Positions 1-10,721 of a DNA stretch of 64,000 nucleotides are shown piece by piece. Where the stretch lies: the NCBI RefSeq assembly GCF_000002875.2, contig NC_009403.2, positions 599,001-663,000 of the forward strand. Direction: 5' to 3'. The translations under genes and the position numbers were made by a program. Position 1 is the first letter of the stretch, and each line of letters starts with the position of its first letter. The notes beneath the pieces are model-generated. The model was not told the origin of the DNA. It made no database searches and saw only the letters and a list, made by a program, of their open reading frames with translations. This DNA is from Leishmania infantum JPCM5 (lineage: Eukaryota; Euglenozoa; Kinetoplastea; Trypanosomatida; Trypanosomatidae).

Positions 1-1
1 T

Positions 2-1069
2 GTGCGTTGGCTCGACAGTCGGCTCCGTCGATGGAAAGCGGAGTGGAAAAGAGTGCTTGAAGACGTGCAGGACGCGCTTCTCCTTGATGCTACCGTCGAT
101 GCTCAGACGTTGCGTCCGATTGCACATGCAGCAGGTCAGCAGGAGGCACATGTGAACCTAGGGACTGCCCACGAAAGAGCCTCCGAGAGCAACGGAGGCG
201 CTGAAGCGGTCATGACTCCAAGCTGCCGTGGCGACCTTGTGTGTGTCATCCGAGCTCTTCTTTCTTCTCACGGCACGGAGCTGTACAAGCAAATCGTCGC
301 CGAATCCACCCGACAAGTCCAACGCACCGATGAAGAACTGCATGATTTGCGCTCCAGGCTGGAGGCACTCGAGGTATACGCGCCGCATCGCTACGCCGTC
401 ACTGCCCGACCGCCGCTGCTTGGAGTGGAGCTAGAGGACGTGCTCGAGCCGCGCATCGGAGTGCGGCTGCGCACGGTGTACCATCACTACCTCGCCGACC
501 GCGCTGGACTCAGCGTGGGCGATGTCCTCGTCGGCGTCGGCCACCAATCCATCCAGACACGCGCGCAGCTACACGTCGTGCTGGGGGAGCTGACCCGTGA
601 CTACAATGCGCAGTGCCACATACAGATCGAGGAAGGCTTCATGCGGAGTTTTGCCCTCGGTGATCAGTGCTGCGTCAGGGACGGCCACTGCGTTGAGTGC
701 CATTCACCTTATCGCGAGGCAACGGTAGAAAGAAAAGGCAATGACTATGGACTTGGCCAAGAACTTCAACGCGCCCGTTCAGAAGCAGCGGCAGCGGTTG
801 CTGGAGGCACTATCCCTAGCGACGCACGTTCGTCAGCTCGATGGATGTATATGCACTCGTCGCTTAAAGGCCGTGCAGCTATGGCAGGCTCGTCTGCCGC
901 CGCCTCGCCCTTCCTCTCCACATTCCACAGTGCCGCCCAGCACAAGGAAAAGCTAGCCCAATATCTGCCCTACTTCGAACTGTGCCTTCACGTTGTGCGT
1001 GACGGTCGATTGCGTGACGTGACACTTCTGATTCCGCCATGGGAAGCTCTTCGATCGGCGGCGTACTAA
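2..1069 (+). CDS. PDZ-domain protein, 3' end only
   Basis: The frame is open from the first base, so the gene starts upstream and only the last 355 or so codons are seen, ending TAA. The N-terminal part of the fragment is charged and probably helical (residues about 1-125, with Glu/Arg/Leu-rich stretches suggesting coiled coil). Residues about 140-210 read like a PDZ domain: GVRLRTV, then LADRAGLSVGDVLVGV, a typical PDZ core with the buried Gly-Asp turn, followed by a helix and strand. The last 140 residues are low complexity. PDZ domains bind C-terminal peptides; the partner is unknown. Many Leishmania proteins combine coiled coil and PDZ, and no specific function can be assigned. Confidence is high that this is a real coding end, moderate for the domain. 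Confidence 0.75.
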   Translation: MRWLDSRLRRWKAEWKRVLEDVQDALLLDATVDAQTLRPIAHAAGQQEAHVNLGTAHERASESNGGAEAVMTPSCRGDLVCVIRALLSSHGTELYKQIVAESTRQVQRTDEELHDLRSRLEALEVYAPHRYAVTARPPLLGVELEDVLEPRIGVRLRTVYHHYLADRAGLSVGDVLVGVGHQSIQTRAQLHVVLGELTRDYNAQCHIQIEEGFMRSFALGDQCCVRDGHCVECHSPYREATVERKGNDYGLGQELQRARSEAAAAVAGGTIPSDARSSARWMYMHSSLKGRAAMAGSSAAASPFLSTFHSAAQHKEKLAQYLPYFELCLHVVRDGRLRDVTLLIPPWEALRSAAY

Positions 1070-2237
1070 GGTGGCTGCCGTCCTCCTCCTCCCACCCCCC
1101 CCCCCTGCTGACTCTCCCGAGCGCGTATGTGGTAGCGAGGTGGCGAGCAGGCGCACCGGTGCGCGCCCTCGTGAGTGCTTTTCTTTCGAGTCAAGATACA
1201 GCGCTGTTCGTTAAAATCGGTGAAGCATCCGCCACCCGCTTCTGAGAGTGCCACCCGCATCAGAAGACGGGGGAGAAAGGTGCCTCGTCAGCGAAACTCT
1301 CTCCCTGCTGCTCCGGTGCACCGCATTCGCCGAGGCTGGCGTTGGCGCCACAATAGACACAGGTGGAAGCACTTACACATGCACACACACACACACACCT
1401 CCTTAAAACGCAAAATTAAAACAGGAAAACGAGAGCCATCACTCGGCATGTGTAGGACCTGTCTTTATCATCTTGTTGCTCTGCAAATGCGCATCAAGAC
1501 AGCGAGGAGCGCGCTTGCGGCATACCCCTCAACGACCCACCCACTCACACCCCTTCTTTCCCTTTTCTTAGACCATTGAAAGAAGCGAAGAGAGACGCTC
1601 TCCGCCGCACGCCGACTCGTACCATCTCTCCCTCCCCTTCCTCCTCATCTCTCCTTGAAGCGTTCCCTTTTTCGCGTCTGTTTTTTTTTGGGGGGTGGGT
1701 TTGCGTGCTTCCCCTTAACACGACATGGTGACTCTCTTCACGCGGCGCTCACTCGCGACCTGTATTGTTTGCTTCGTGTTTTCTTCTTGTGTCGTTGTTT
1801 TGTCTGCTCCTGCTCGCTCACCCCTTCCCCTTTACCACCGCCACCAATCACGAAACGGCGACGCATCAACAGCTGTGCGTACATCCGCCGTTGCGCCTCA
1901 CTTGCTCCTTCGACCGCTATCGTCCTTTCTGCCTTCACCCGCTTCTTCCAACTTCATTTCTTTGGACGCTCTTGACCGTGCACCGGCAACTACGCCAACG
2001 CATCCCCAATGCACGCTAGCACCTATCGCCTCCGCCTCTCGCACATCCCGTAATTGCCGGCATCTGTCCCACAACAATAGACGAGGATGCCGAGCACGCG
2101 ATACGCGAGGGCCTCCGCCTCGCTCAGTCCCGCACAGACGTCTGTCCGTACCTTGGCTTACGGCGATGGCGGGTGAGTAGCAGCGGCAGCATGGCGTGCA
2201 GATGGTGTGCAGCCTACCACTCCGCTAGTGTGGTGGA
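1070..2237. other. Spacer / 3' UTR
   Basis: No believable gene. It holds a (CA)n run near 1381-1398 and long pyrimidine-rich tracts between about 1540 and 1960 that could serve trans-splicing or polyadenylation signals. The open frames here are low complexity. Confidence 0.6.
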
Positions 2238-3343
2238 ACCGCCACCCCTCCCCTGCCTGTGTTCGCTGTGAGGGCGGCATACCAGGCGCTGTGCCCGGTA
2301 TGCTACGCGAGATTCGCGGGTTGCTCGAAGCCCGAAGCGCAGCGCGCTTCGCGCTGTGGTCTTGCGCGCAGTGATGCGGCTACGCGCACATCTGCCTCGC
2401 GCTGCATGCGCTTCCCCTGTCGCGTGTCTATGGCTGCCCCCCCCTCCCCCCTGTGTGCCCCTTCACAACGGCAAGCCGTGAGCTCGCTGTGCGCAGACAC
2501 ACGCTTACGCGCGGGTTCAGGAGAGGGTGGAATGCCCCCGCCGCCACAGACGCACAGCAGCGAGCCGCACGGACAGCAACGCCGTCCGGAAACAGGCCCC
2601 AGGGCCCGAAAATGCGAGCGCTGTGTGCACCTGCGGTCAAGCACAGCACGCATAGACGGTGTATGACATCCAAGAAGGCATGCAGAGGTCAGAGGAGCAC
2701 GAGTGATGGACGGGAAAGGCGCGAAGAGACGCACACCGGTCAGCGCCACAGTGCATGTGCGCGGCATATGCCGCATCTCCTACATCCGGCCGGGTGGGCT
2801 GATGCGGCACGGACGCCGGCAGCATGACGGGGGACACCCCGAGTTGCACCACCGACCCCACCAGGCCCCCATGCGGAGAGTCTCCACACCACGTTACGGC
2901 GCGCAGCGGCCTGAGGCGAGTCAGGGCGATGCACGGCACACAGGCCGGGTGCAGGGCCTCAGGGGGCCCTGGCCTGACTCTGGCCAACTTGCGGCTGGAG
3001 CTCATCCGGCATGCACCTGCAGTGCCCCTCCCCCTACCACCCGCACCACAGACGCCGCCGCCTCCGCCCTCGAGCAGGGCCGTGGACGCGGGCCGCTTCG
3101 GATCGATGGACGCCGTCCAGCCAAGCGCGTCCGCGCCGATCGCGCAGCGCGCATGCGTAGAAGAGACGAGGAAGGACGAGGGGAGCCCGCCAGACGCGTG
3201 CCCCCGACTCGACGGCAGAGCGGCTCGTCCTCGCGGACAGGAGCCTCGCCGTGGTGCAGCAGAGGCGGGTCAAGTGGTGTTGTTGTGTGCGTATGCGTTT
3301 GTTGGCTTGCTTCTGGTAGAATGGACACGCTGAAAAAAAAAGG
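2238..3343 (+). mobile_element. Ingi/L1Tc-type (DIRE-like) element copy A, 5'-truncated 3' part
   Basis: This is the same sequence as 42564-43675 (copy B) and the reverse complement of 50593-51690 (copy C), matching for about 1.1 kb with only scattered substitutions by eye. Similarity with copy B begins at the sequence accgccacccctcccctg. It ends after the shared tract tagaatggacacgctg, followed here by nine A residues, the 3' hallmark of a non-LTR retroposon. Copy C shows the same junction with a shorter A run and also carries reverse transcriptase remnants, which ties copy A to that family. Open frames on both strands reflect GC richness, not coding. No target-site duplication was found. 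Confidence 0.75.
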
Positions 3344-3370
3344 AGAACCTGCCATACTCCCTCTGCTGGC

Positions 3371-3948
3371 AGGGAGGCATTGCAGTGCGTGGTATCTCAG
3401 GGCCCAGTGCATTCACATTATTCCACAGGGGGGGGTGGCCGAGCAGCCCCCTCCCGCTATCCCCTTTCCTGCCAGCTGCAGAGCCGCTTCTGCTGGTGAC
3501 AGGGCCATCCCCCCTACGTCGTAGGGGGGGGTCAGAGCGATGCATCGCTGTTGATGTCGGCGGTCGAGGCCCTGGATGGCGTTGCATCGGAGCCACCTGC
3601 GACAGCGAACGCGTCTGTGCCATCCGCCTGATGGGCGAAGTGTCGGCGTGACTCGAGCGCATATCAGACGGTCCTCGCTGCCTACTGGTGTGGGGAGCGT
3701 GAGCCACCCCGAGGGTCGCACGAGGTGGTGACCGGCACCATGGGCATGGCTGTGAGGCGACCTGCGAGGAGGCTGGGGGGGGGGGAGGAGCTCGAGGCAG
3801 GGGCCGAGCTCAGATGACTGGGTCGGCGCATTGCTGTAGCGCGCGCCTGCGGCTTCTTCGCACCACGTGGGTGGGGCCTGCGGCTGGCCGGTGGTAGAGT
3901 GTGAAGTTTGACCGGTCGGCGCATGGCAGAGAAAAGGACACATCGAAG
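3371..3948 (+). repeat. SIDER-like short retroposon, copy 1
   Basis: This is one of five near-identical roughly 550-600 bp repeats in the window (others at 10722, 24643, 35036 and 40582). It starts with a block around cagtgcgtggtatctcaggg, has a central G/C palindrome at about 3510-3532, and ends with a tail shared only with copy 2, through gaccggtcggcgcatggc to about 3948. Position in a spacer, length and the 5' block fit the SIDER2 family that arose from ingi-type elements and is known in Leishmania 3' UTRs to destabilise mRNAs. The family assignment is recognition, not alignment. It lies only about 27 bp after the A tail of retroelement copy A. Confidence 0.7.
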
Positions 3949-4541
3949 CAAAGCAAGAATCCTGACCCAGCGGCCCAATTCAGCGCGTAGACATCTGCTC
4001 ATGCGACGTGAATCCGGTTCTTCTTCTCCCCCGTCTTATGTTTTGTGCATGCATGTTTGTGTGTGCCGCCGCCCCCCCCCCACCTCCCCCACACACCCCT
4101 CCCGGCGTTATAGTGCTCGTCCCTCTCTCACTCTTGCAGGCGATCACAGCGCACGCAATATCATCAAGAGACCAGAGAGGGGGAGCAGCGTTCTTTGGAT
4201 ACCACCCTGCAGCTGTCCTTGTCACCCCTAGCACGGACGGCTGAGCACTCACACACATAGACGCACACGCCGTCTCTCTTTTACCCTGCCCGTGTAGTGT
4301 TTTCTCTAGCATTTTCTTCATTATTCTGGCTGCCAACGACCGCCTCCGGCGACTGTTTCATCCTCGGTGTGTGTTTGTGTTGTGTGTGTGTGTCTCTATG
4401 GGGAGAGTGTGGGTGTGTGGGTATGCTTGACCCTCGGAGGGTAACAATACGCCTTCATCCGCACACGCAGCACGACAGTGTCGCGCAAGCTTCCTTTTCT
4501 CCTTCATTCTTTATCGCCCTCGCGTTGCCGTAGTGGAGTGG
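3949..4541. other. 5' spacer of the CDF transporter gene
   Basis: No gene seen. It contains C-rich runs near 4070-4100, a (GT)-rich stretch at about 4368-4420, and pyrimidine tracts with AG dinucleotides upstream of the ATG at 4542, suitable for trans-splicing. Confidence 0.5.
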
Positions 4542-6401
4542 ATGCGCCGCTTTTTTGCAATGAAACCCTCTGCAGTCGCCAAAACCACCACTGCCGGCGG
4601 CACCGCCGCCCAACTGCACGCACACAGCCACCGCCATGGCGGCCATGCCCACGCGCACAGCCACGGCAGCATTGAGAAGGGTATTTCAGGCAAGTACTTG
4701 CGTCAGTGCCAGGTGGCCACCTTGGCTGGTGGGGCCACAAACGTGTTCTTCTGCGTTACGAAGCTGTGGATCGGCTCTGCTGGTGGCTCCGTTGCTCTCG
4801 TCGCCGATGGTTTCCATTCCCTCACAGACATTCTCGCAGACATCATCTCCTACGTCGCCATCTCGCTTTCCCGCAAGAAGCTACCGCGCTGCCGGTTCCC
4901 GCTAGGCATCGGCCGCCTCGAAACCTCCGGCGCTGTCATTGTGGCGGCAATTCTCTTCTTCGGTGGTGTGGCTCTCCTTGTGCAGTCGCTCGAGCAGTGC
5001 TTCGCTGATGTGGCAAGTCTGCTCGAGACAGCGGCGCCGACGGGTGGCATTGCTGCCGCCCTCGCGCTCGGCGCCCGCCGTGCGATGGCCGCGTTGAGGG
5101 GCAACTCCACGTCGGCAGGGTCCCCAGCAGGGCACGTCCACGCACACGGATCGCACGATCACAGCCACGAGGAAAACCACGGTGGTGGCGATCACCAAGG
5201 CCACAGTCACTTTCAGGTGATGACGTACGACGAGGACATTGGGAAGCAGGTGATTCTGTGGACCATGGTCGGCGTCGCTACGGCATCGGTGGTTTGTAAA
5301 GAGCTCCTGTTCCGGTGGACGCGACGTGTCGGGCTGCGCGCGGGATCGCGTGTCGTGGTGGCCAACGCGTACCACCACCGCGCGGATGCGTGGAGCGGGG
5401 GGGTGTCACTGCTTGGTGTAGCTGGGCAGGTGATGGGTCTGCCTGGCGTGGACGGACTTGCTGGTCTTGCCGTGTCGCTATCCATCTGCAAAATCGGCTA
5501 CGGTATTTTCAAGGACTCTGTTCTTGAGTTTTTCGACTACCAGAACGCCGAGGAGGTCAGTGCCATTCGAGATCAGCTGCAAAGGTTTAACCTCTGCATC
5601 GTGCGTGGGGTGGATGTGGTGCCCAACCACAAGTGCCAGAATGCGGTGAAGGCGGCGGCCTCGGGAACAGAAGCTTCGTCAACGAGCTCTCCCGCCACCG
5701 CCTCGAGCTCCGATGATGACGAAACCGTTCACCGCAAGAAGATGCACTTCATCAACGTGTTTCTCGTGCGCCACGGCCACCAGTACGCCGTGCACGTCAC
5801 GCTGCTCGTCTACGAGAGCGTCTCTGCGCAGCAAATCAAGGAAGCAGCGGACCTGATCACGGCGCTGGCCCGTCGCAGTCTGCCGGTACAGGACACCTTT
5901 ACGACCCTACTCGTCTGCAGCAACTACACTGAGTCACGAGAAGTATCCCTCGGTGGCTGCAATGATAATGAAGGAGTTGACGAGGAGGGCGCAGCCGCCA
6001 TATCGAGCGGCGCCACTGCGGCCAACTGCCATGGCCATTCGCGCGCAGGGTGCAGTGGCTCGTTCTCACGAGCACACGGTAGCGAGGATAGTGCTACTTC
6101 GACTCCGCCGATCGCTGCCACAGGTGCCATCATCAACCCGTCGCTCGAGCGGTGCATCGCGTCCCTGCAGGAGTTCCACACGTTCACGGCGCCGATTCGC
6201 TACAGCTGGGAGGAGCGCACCATCACTGCCCCATCGTCGGAGTCGTGCGAGTGCGAGCGCGACATCAACTCCGTTGCTGAAATGTTCAAGTGCCGCCTCA
6301 TCAGCGGCGAGATCGCTTCTGCCAAGAAGACCGCCGCAGACTCGGCGAAGCGGAGCGGCCACAGTTGCTCTCACGGCGCACAGGCCGACCATTCGCATTA
6401 A
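4542..6401 (+). CDS. Cation diffusion facilitator (zinc transporter)
   Basis: A 619-residue predicted metal/proton antiporter of the CDF (ZnT) family. The start is the first ATG; the frame upstream only offers GTG. His-rich clusters lie at residues about 25-42, in a loop near 195-225 and at the C-terminus. The metal site is visible twice: HSLTD (His92 to Asp96) in the second membrane helix and HHRAD (His278 to Asp282) in the fifth. The hydrophobic segments and the FPLGIGRLETSG loop after the second helix fit the family. The protein is longer than most CDF members because of low-complexity His/Ser/Ala inserts in the C-terminal half. Substrate is most likely zinc. Whether it sits in the plasma membrane, an intracellular compartment or mitochondria cannot be told. 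Confidence 0.9.
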   Translation: MRRFFAMKPSAVAKTTTAGGTAAQLHAHSHRHGGHAHAHSHGSIEKGISGKYLRQCQVATLAGGATNVFFCVTKLWIGSAGGSVALVADGFHSLTDILADIISYVAISLSRKKLPRCRFPLGIGRLETSGAVIVAAILFFGGVALLVQSLEQCFADVASLLETAAPTGGIAAALALGARRAMAALRGNSTSAGSPAGHVHAHGSHDHSHEENHGGGDHQGHSHFQVMTYDEDIGKQVILWTMVGVATASVVCKELLFRWTRRVGLRAGSRVVVANAYHHRADAWSGGVSLLGVAGQVMGLPGVDGLAGLAVSLSICKIGYGIFKDSVLEFFDYQNAEEVSAIRDQLQRFNLCIVRGVDVVPNHKCQNAVKAAASGTEASSTSSPATASSSDDDETVHRKKMHFINVFLVRHGHQYAVHVTLLVYESVSAQQIKEAADLITALARRSLPVQDTFTTLLVCSNYTESREVSLGGCNDNEGVDEEGAAAISSGATAANCHGHSRAGCSGSFSRAHGSEDSATSTPPIAATGAIINPSLERCIASLQEFHTFTAPIRYSWEERTITAPSSESCECERDINSVAEMFKCRLISGEIASAKKTAADSAKRSGHSCSHGAQADHSH

Positions 6402-7474
6402 GCTGGCGTATGAGACGTTAGTTGCTTGTGTGTTGTTGTTTCTTCCTGTCTTGCGGAGGGCGGTGTTTGAGCTCGGCCGCCGCTCTTCCTGCATCCGCCT
6501 CCTCTTGGGATATCACTTAACTCAGCGGGAAGCAGAGCTGAAAGCGTGTGCCGTATCGTCTTCTTTTATCCTCCACCCTCCTCTTCCCCTTTTGTGGAGC
6601 AGAATAGGGCAAGCTGCCCGTTCCCAGACAACAACAATGTGTGTGTGTGTGTGTCTATTGTTTAGCAGTGATAGTGGTGGTGGTGGCAGATGACTCCTCC
6701 TTGCGGCGAGTTACAATGCCACATCTTGGAGCCCAACAAGCACAGTTGACGAGGCGGAAATATCGGAGGGTTGAGGAGCAGATATCGGATTGGGACGCGC
6801 ATCTATCAGGCCGTCGCCGCTTATAAGTGCCCTCCCTTATATGTTGTCGTATGCATATATATATAAAGGAAGATTTATGCAAAACATCGAAAACGACTCT
6901 TTTGCCCGTATTGTATTGCGGCTCTGTGTGGCGCACCCATGAAACCACTTCTCCGAGTGCAGCGCCGTCATCCGCGGCGTGTGAAGTGAGTTGTCCCCTC
7001 CCCACTCCATAATCTCCCCTTTGCGCTCGTCTTCGCGGGGCTTTCTCTCCCTTCCACTCTGATTCAGATGAGAAGTGCGGGCATGAGGGGATAAGAGAGC
7101 TTCTCGCTGACCTACGGCTTCAAGGAGGGCACTTGCGTATCCCCTTCCCCACGTAAAAGTGTGTATGTATGTGCGTATGCGTGTGTGGAGATGCGCAGGT
7201 TCTCTCTCTGCATGTGTTTCTCTGCTTTTCTCCTCCGAGCCACCCTGCACAAACCCTACTCTCTCTCCCTTGCATCCCTTGTTCACTTGAGCTGGAGAAC
7301 AGTCTTCTCCGTCTGTTCATCAACCATTCTCTCCTTCTGAAGCCTGTCTGTCTCTCTCTGCGCGGAGGTGCACACAGCAGTGTCGTGCCCCACCCCAGTC
7401 TCCTGTGCTCTGCTCTGATACGCGCTTTACCGTGCGCACGGCTCATTTTCGACCCCTTTCTCTGTCGTAGCACC
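6402..7474. other. Spacer between CDF transporter and TRF4
   Basis: No gene seen. It includes (TG)n at about 6637-6655, a short (AT)n at 6849-6863, and strong pyrimidine tracts at about 7200-7345 in front of the TRF4 start that are likely trans-splicing signals. Confidence 0.5.
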
Positions 7475-8356
7475 ATGGACGATGACTACGCTTTCTTCGA
7501 ATCCGACAACTTAGTCGAGGAGGAGCTGCCTGTCATCGGTGCTTTTCCCGACCCCGTTGCCGAGTTTGGCGGCGTCGTCGGGCCCACCGGTGCAATCGGC
7601 GATTCGGCTCTGACAGCGGACGGCCATCTCGCTGCTGCCGCGGCCACGCTGCCCGGCGGCGACGACGCTGCTGCCAACCTGGACGTTGACGAGCTCCCTC
7701 CACCCATCAAGAACGTGCAAGAGTTCCTGCCGAATGTTCACCCGGATGCCTTCCCTGTTGTCGTAGCCGTGCAGGCCCAGGCCAGTATTCCGGTCGGCAT
7801 TAACCTCGCTGAACTTAGCTGTGCCACACGCAATGTGGAGTACATGCCGAACAACCGAATTCCATCTGCGACGATGCGGCTGCATGAACCGACTGCCGTA
7901 GTCATGATGCACAACTCAGGGGCTCTCAGCATCATTGGCGCAGCTAGCGTCAGTGAGGCGCGCCAGGCGGCGGAGCTGGCAGCCCGTATCATCCGCAAAG
8001 CGCTCAACCTCAACTTCTCATCCCTCAAGTTCCGCGTCCGCTCCATCGCGGCGCGCTTCAACGTGTGCAGCCCGATTCGTCTCGACAAGCTCGCCGCCTA
8101 CCAACTAGACCCCGCCATGTCGATCGGGGTGGCGAAGCTGCAGGTCAGCTACGAGCCAGAGCGCTTCAACGGCTGCGTGCTTCGCCTCGTGGGCAAGTCC
8201 TCGCGCGGCGACAACCAGTGGAGTGTGAGCTGCAGCGTGTTTGTGACCGGCAAGGTGCAGCTGATGGGCGCCCGCAGCATGGATGAACTGCGTTTTGCCT
8301 TCAATGCCTTTGTGCCTATCATTGCCAAGAATTTGGACGAGCGAAAGACTGCCTAG
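7475..8356 (+). CDS. TRF4: TATA-binding-protein-like factor TRF4
   Basis: A 293-residue TBP-related factor. After an acidic Ala/Gly/Asp-rich N-terminus (residues 1-80) come two imperfect TBP repeats, about 85-175 and 175-285, with motifs such as NNRIPSATMRL, ALSIIGAASVSEARQAAELAARII and VFVTGKVQLMGARSMDEL. In the family this saddle fold binds promoter DNA. In trypanosomatids TRF4 acts at spliced leader RNA, U-snRNA/tRNA and other promoters with SNAPc, TFIIA and TFIIIB partners. The start is the ATG after a Pyr-rich leader; the much longer frame upstream (from 7169) is low complexity and probably 5' UTR. Trypanosomatid TRF4 lacks some DNA-intercalating Phe residues of true TBP; that was not checked residue by residue here. 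Confidence 0.9.
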   Translation: MDDDYAFFESDNLVEEELPVIGAFPDPVAEFGGVVGPTGAIGDSALTADGHLAAAAATLPGGDDAAANLDVDELPPPIKNVQEFLPNVHPDAFPVVVAVQAQASIPVGINLAELSCATRNVEYMPNNRIPSATMRLHEPTAVVMMHNSGALSIIGAASVSEARQAAELAARIIRKALNLNFSSLKFRVRSIAARFNVCSPIRLDKLAAYQLDPAMSIGVAKLQVSYEPERFNGCVLRLVGKSSRGDNQWSVSCSVFVTGKVQLMGARSMDELRFAFNAFVPIIAKNLDERKTA

Positions 8357-8527
8357 TGGTCCGTGCGGAGGATTACGTGTGTCTCTTAACGTACCCCGTG
8401 GGTGACGCGTGATCACTGGTATTTTTTTGTTTCGATCAACTGCTGCTCTACTGCCTTCATGGTGAAGAAAATGACGAAAGGAGAAAGAAGGGGAACACTG
8501 AGCCATCGCGCTGCTCGCCACGTCGTT

Positions 8528-8558
<31 letters not shown>

Positions 8559-9226
8559 CTGTTTCTTGATTCTGCGCGTCTGGTGGCCGCCCTTCCTCTC
8601 CTCCACTTTGCCGAGGGCTGTTCCGGGACGTCGGTGCGTGACGCCGCTACCCGTATTACGGCCCCCCTTTCCTACACTGGAGACCCCGTCTTTAAGAGCG
8701 TATACACACAAAAGAAAACAAAGTCGCATGTGCGAGCCAGCTGGGTCTCTCTCACACACACGCACACACCACCTCTGGGGGGGGGGGCAGGAGGGAGGTG
8801 TGAAGAGGGATGGGGGAGTCACAGAGATAAAAAGGGAACATGCAGCAGCACTCGTTCACCTCCCTCGTCGATTCCCAGACCAGCCAAGCGCCGCGTTCGC
8901 TCTTTTTACTCAATGCCAGCATGACGGTTCAACGGCATCACTCAGGCGCACGCGCCCATGGAAAGAAGGAGATAGATTGGCATGGCTGCCTCTCCTCGCT
9001 TCCCCTCTCTGCGCCTTTCTCTGCACTCCTCTCTCTCCTGCAAAATCTGTCTTGGGAATCACTACACGTGCACAAGCGTGTACACATCCGTACCCGGCTC
9101 ACCTTGCCCACCCACCCACCCACCCCCAGCACAAGCATTATCATCGCAACAACACCACGTGGGCATCTCACCCACCCTACGCAACACCTTTCTGCTTTTT
9201 CTTTCTTCATCTTACTCTATATCACG
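8357..9226. other. Spacer between TRF4 and the RMDN-like gene
   Basis: No gene seen. A (CA)n microsatellite lies at about 8527-8553, a G-run at about 8776-8786, and pyrimidine-rich DNA leads up to the ATG at 9227. Open frames running into the next gene from 8840 are low complexity and taken as untranslated. Confidence 0.5.
8527..8553. repeat. (CA)n microsatellite
   Basis: A perfect CA run in the 3' UTR region of TRF4; such runs are common in Leishmania spacers. Confidence 0.9.
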
Positions 9227-9913
9227 ATGTCTGACTGGGAGACGATCGCGAAGGAATCGGAGGAGGTGCTTGCGAAGCCGGATATCAAGGGCTGCCACGA
9301 GATCCTGATGAAGGCGTACGAGGGCGGCAACCAACACCCCGAGATTCTCTGGCGCCTCGGTCGCTCCTACTACGAGATGGCGAACGAGAGCACCGATCCG
9401 GCGGTGCGGGAGCCCTACCTGAAGGAAGGCATGGAGCTATGCAAGAAGTCCGTGGAGGCGGACCCGAACAACTTCGCCTCGCACAAGTGGCTCGGTATTC
9501 TCATTTCCGATCAGAAGGTTGGCAACAAGGAGAAGATCGCGAACGCGTATGTCATCCGCGACCACTTCCTGAAGGCGGTGGAGCTGAACCCCAACGACGC
9601 CACCTCGCTGCACTGTATGGGCAACTGGTGCTTCAAGATCCTGCAAATTGGGTGGTTGGAGCGCAAGGCGGCGGCGCTGATTCTTGGCGAGCCTCCGAGC
9701 TCCACCTACGAGGAGTGCCTCGGCTACCTTCTCCGTTCTGCGGAAGCAGGGAACACGATTCACAACTCCACGATGATCGGCGACGCGTACGCGCAGCAGA
9801 GCATGCACGATGAGGCTCGCAAGTGGTACCAGAAGGCGATCGACATGCCTGCCTACACGGAGCTACAGAAGCGTAACCACGACGTCGCTGTTGCCAAGAT
9901 GAAGAAACTCTAA
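9227..9913 (+). CDS. RMDN-like TPR protein (regulator of microtubule dynamics type)
   Basis: A 228-residue, entirely alpha-helical protein resembling the TPR-like core of regulator of microtubule dynamics proteins. Features: PEILWRLGRSYYEM (about 37-51), KKSVEADPNNFASHKWLGIL (about 73-92), FLKAVELNPNDATSLHCMGNW (about 108-128) and a last repeat ARKWYQKAIDMP near 200. The spacing of small and aromatic residues is that of tetratricopeptide repeats. No signal peptide or membrane segment is seen. The start is the ATG directly after a pyrimidine-rich leader. In animals RMDN proteins associate with microtubules and mitochondria. For Leishmania a role around the subpellicular or flagellar microtubules is possible but is an inference. 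Confidence 0.8.
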   Translation: MSDWETIAKESEEVLAKPDIKGCHEILMKAYEGGNQHPEILWRLGRSYYEMANESTDPAVREPYLKEGMELCKKSVEADPNNFASHKWLGILISDQKVGNKEKIANAYVIRDHFLKAVELNPNDATSLHCMGNWCFKILQIGWLERKAAALILGEPPSSTYEECLGYLLRSAEAGNTIHNSTMIGDAYAQQSMHDEARKWYQKAIDMPAYTELQKRNHDVAVAKMKKL

Positions 9914-10721
9914 AACAAGGAAGAGGTATGATGCGGTCAGGTAGGATGAAGAAACGAATGCTGCTAAGAGAGAGGGGTACGTGCGATCCTTCCGAGAGCG
10001 ACGAATTTGGTGATAGTGAGCGGGCAGATCATCAAATGGAAAGAAGGGTCTCCATAGCGTGTGGCCCCTTGTTGGCATCAACGTCTCTCAGCGAAGGAAA
10101 GGGTGTGACAGCAAAGGCGGCGTCATCAGCAAGTGCACGAAGTCAACATACGCACACGCATACATTACAGGCGTACAAATCTTGATCCGCGTTGCATCGC
10201 CGGTGCTGGTGGTGGGGGAGCAGGGGGGATGCTGAAATGAAAAGCGACAGAAACGGAAGTGATAGTCAGCGCCGACATGCTGGGCGTCATCTGAGCTTGT
10301 CTGTGATTTCTTTTTCTCGCGTTCCTCTGGTTACACTCTTTTCCTTGACGTGGTCTGTTGCTCTCTCACCCTCTCTGTCTCGCGCAGACTCTTGCTTTGT
10401 TTGTGCTGGTGCCGTGCACCTCTTCCACGCATGCATGCCACTGAAAGCAAGTTGTGTTTTTGGTGCCCGCTGTTCCTCCTCCGCATCCACATCATTCTCT
10501 CACACACATTCCTCTACCATGTTTGCGTTTGCGTGGATCAGTGCGCATGTCAGCTGGAGAATGGATGTACCCGTCTTCCCTCTTCACCCCACACGCTCCT
10601 CGATCTCCCTCGCACGCAACTGTATCCACACGCAGGACTGCAGCACAGGCGAGCACGAGCATGGCCCCTTTTGTTCGCGTGTGGCATGCATGCAAGTGAA
10701 GCATTGAGTTCTTCTCCCCCC
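9914..10721. other. 3' UTR / spacer
   Basis: No gene supported. It has (CA)-rich and pyrimidine-rich stretches. Overlapping open frames from 10192 are low complexity and run into the inverted repeat that follows. Confidence 0.5.

Noticed and set aside
2703..3524. 273-codon ORF (and its twins at 43047 and 51228 minus)
   Set aside because: It is in the retroelement 3' region, is also open on the opposite strand and runs past the element end; treated as chance in GC-rich DNA.
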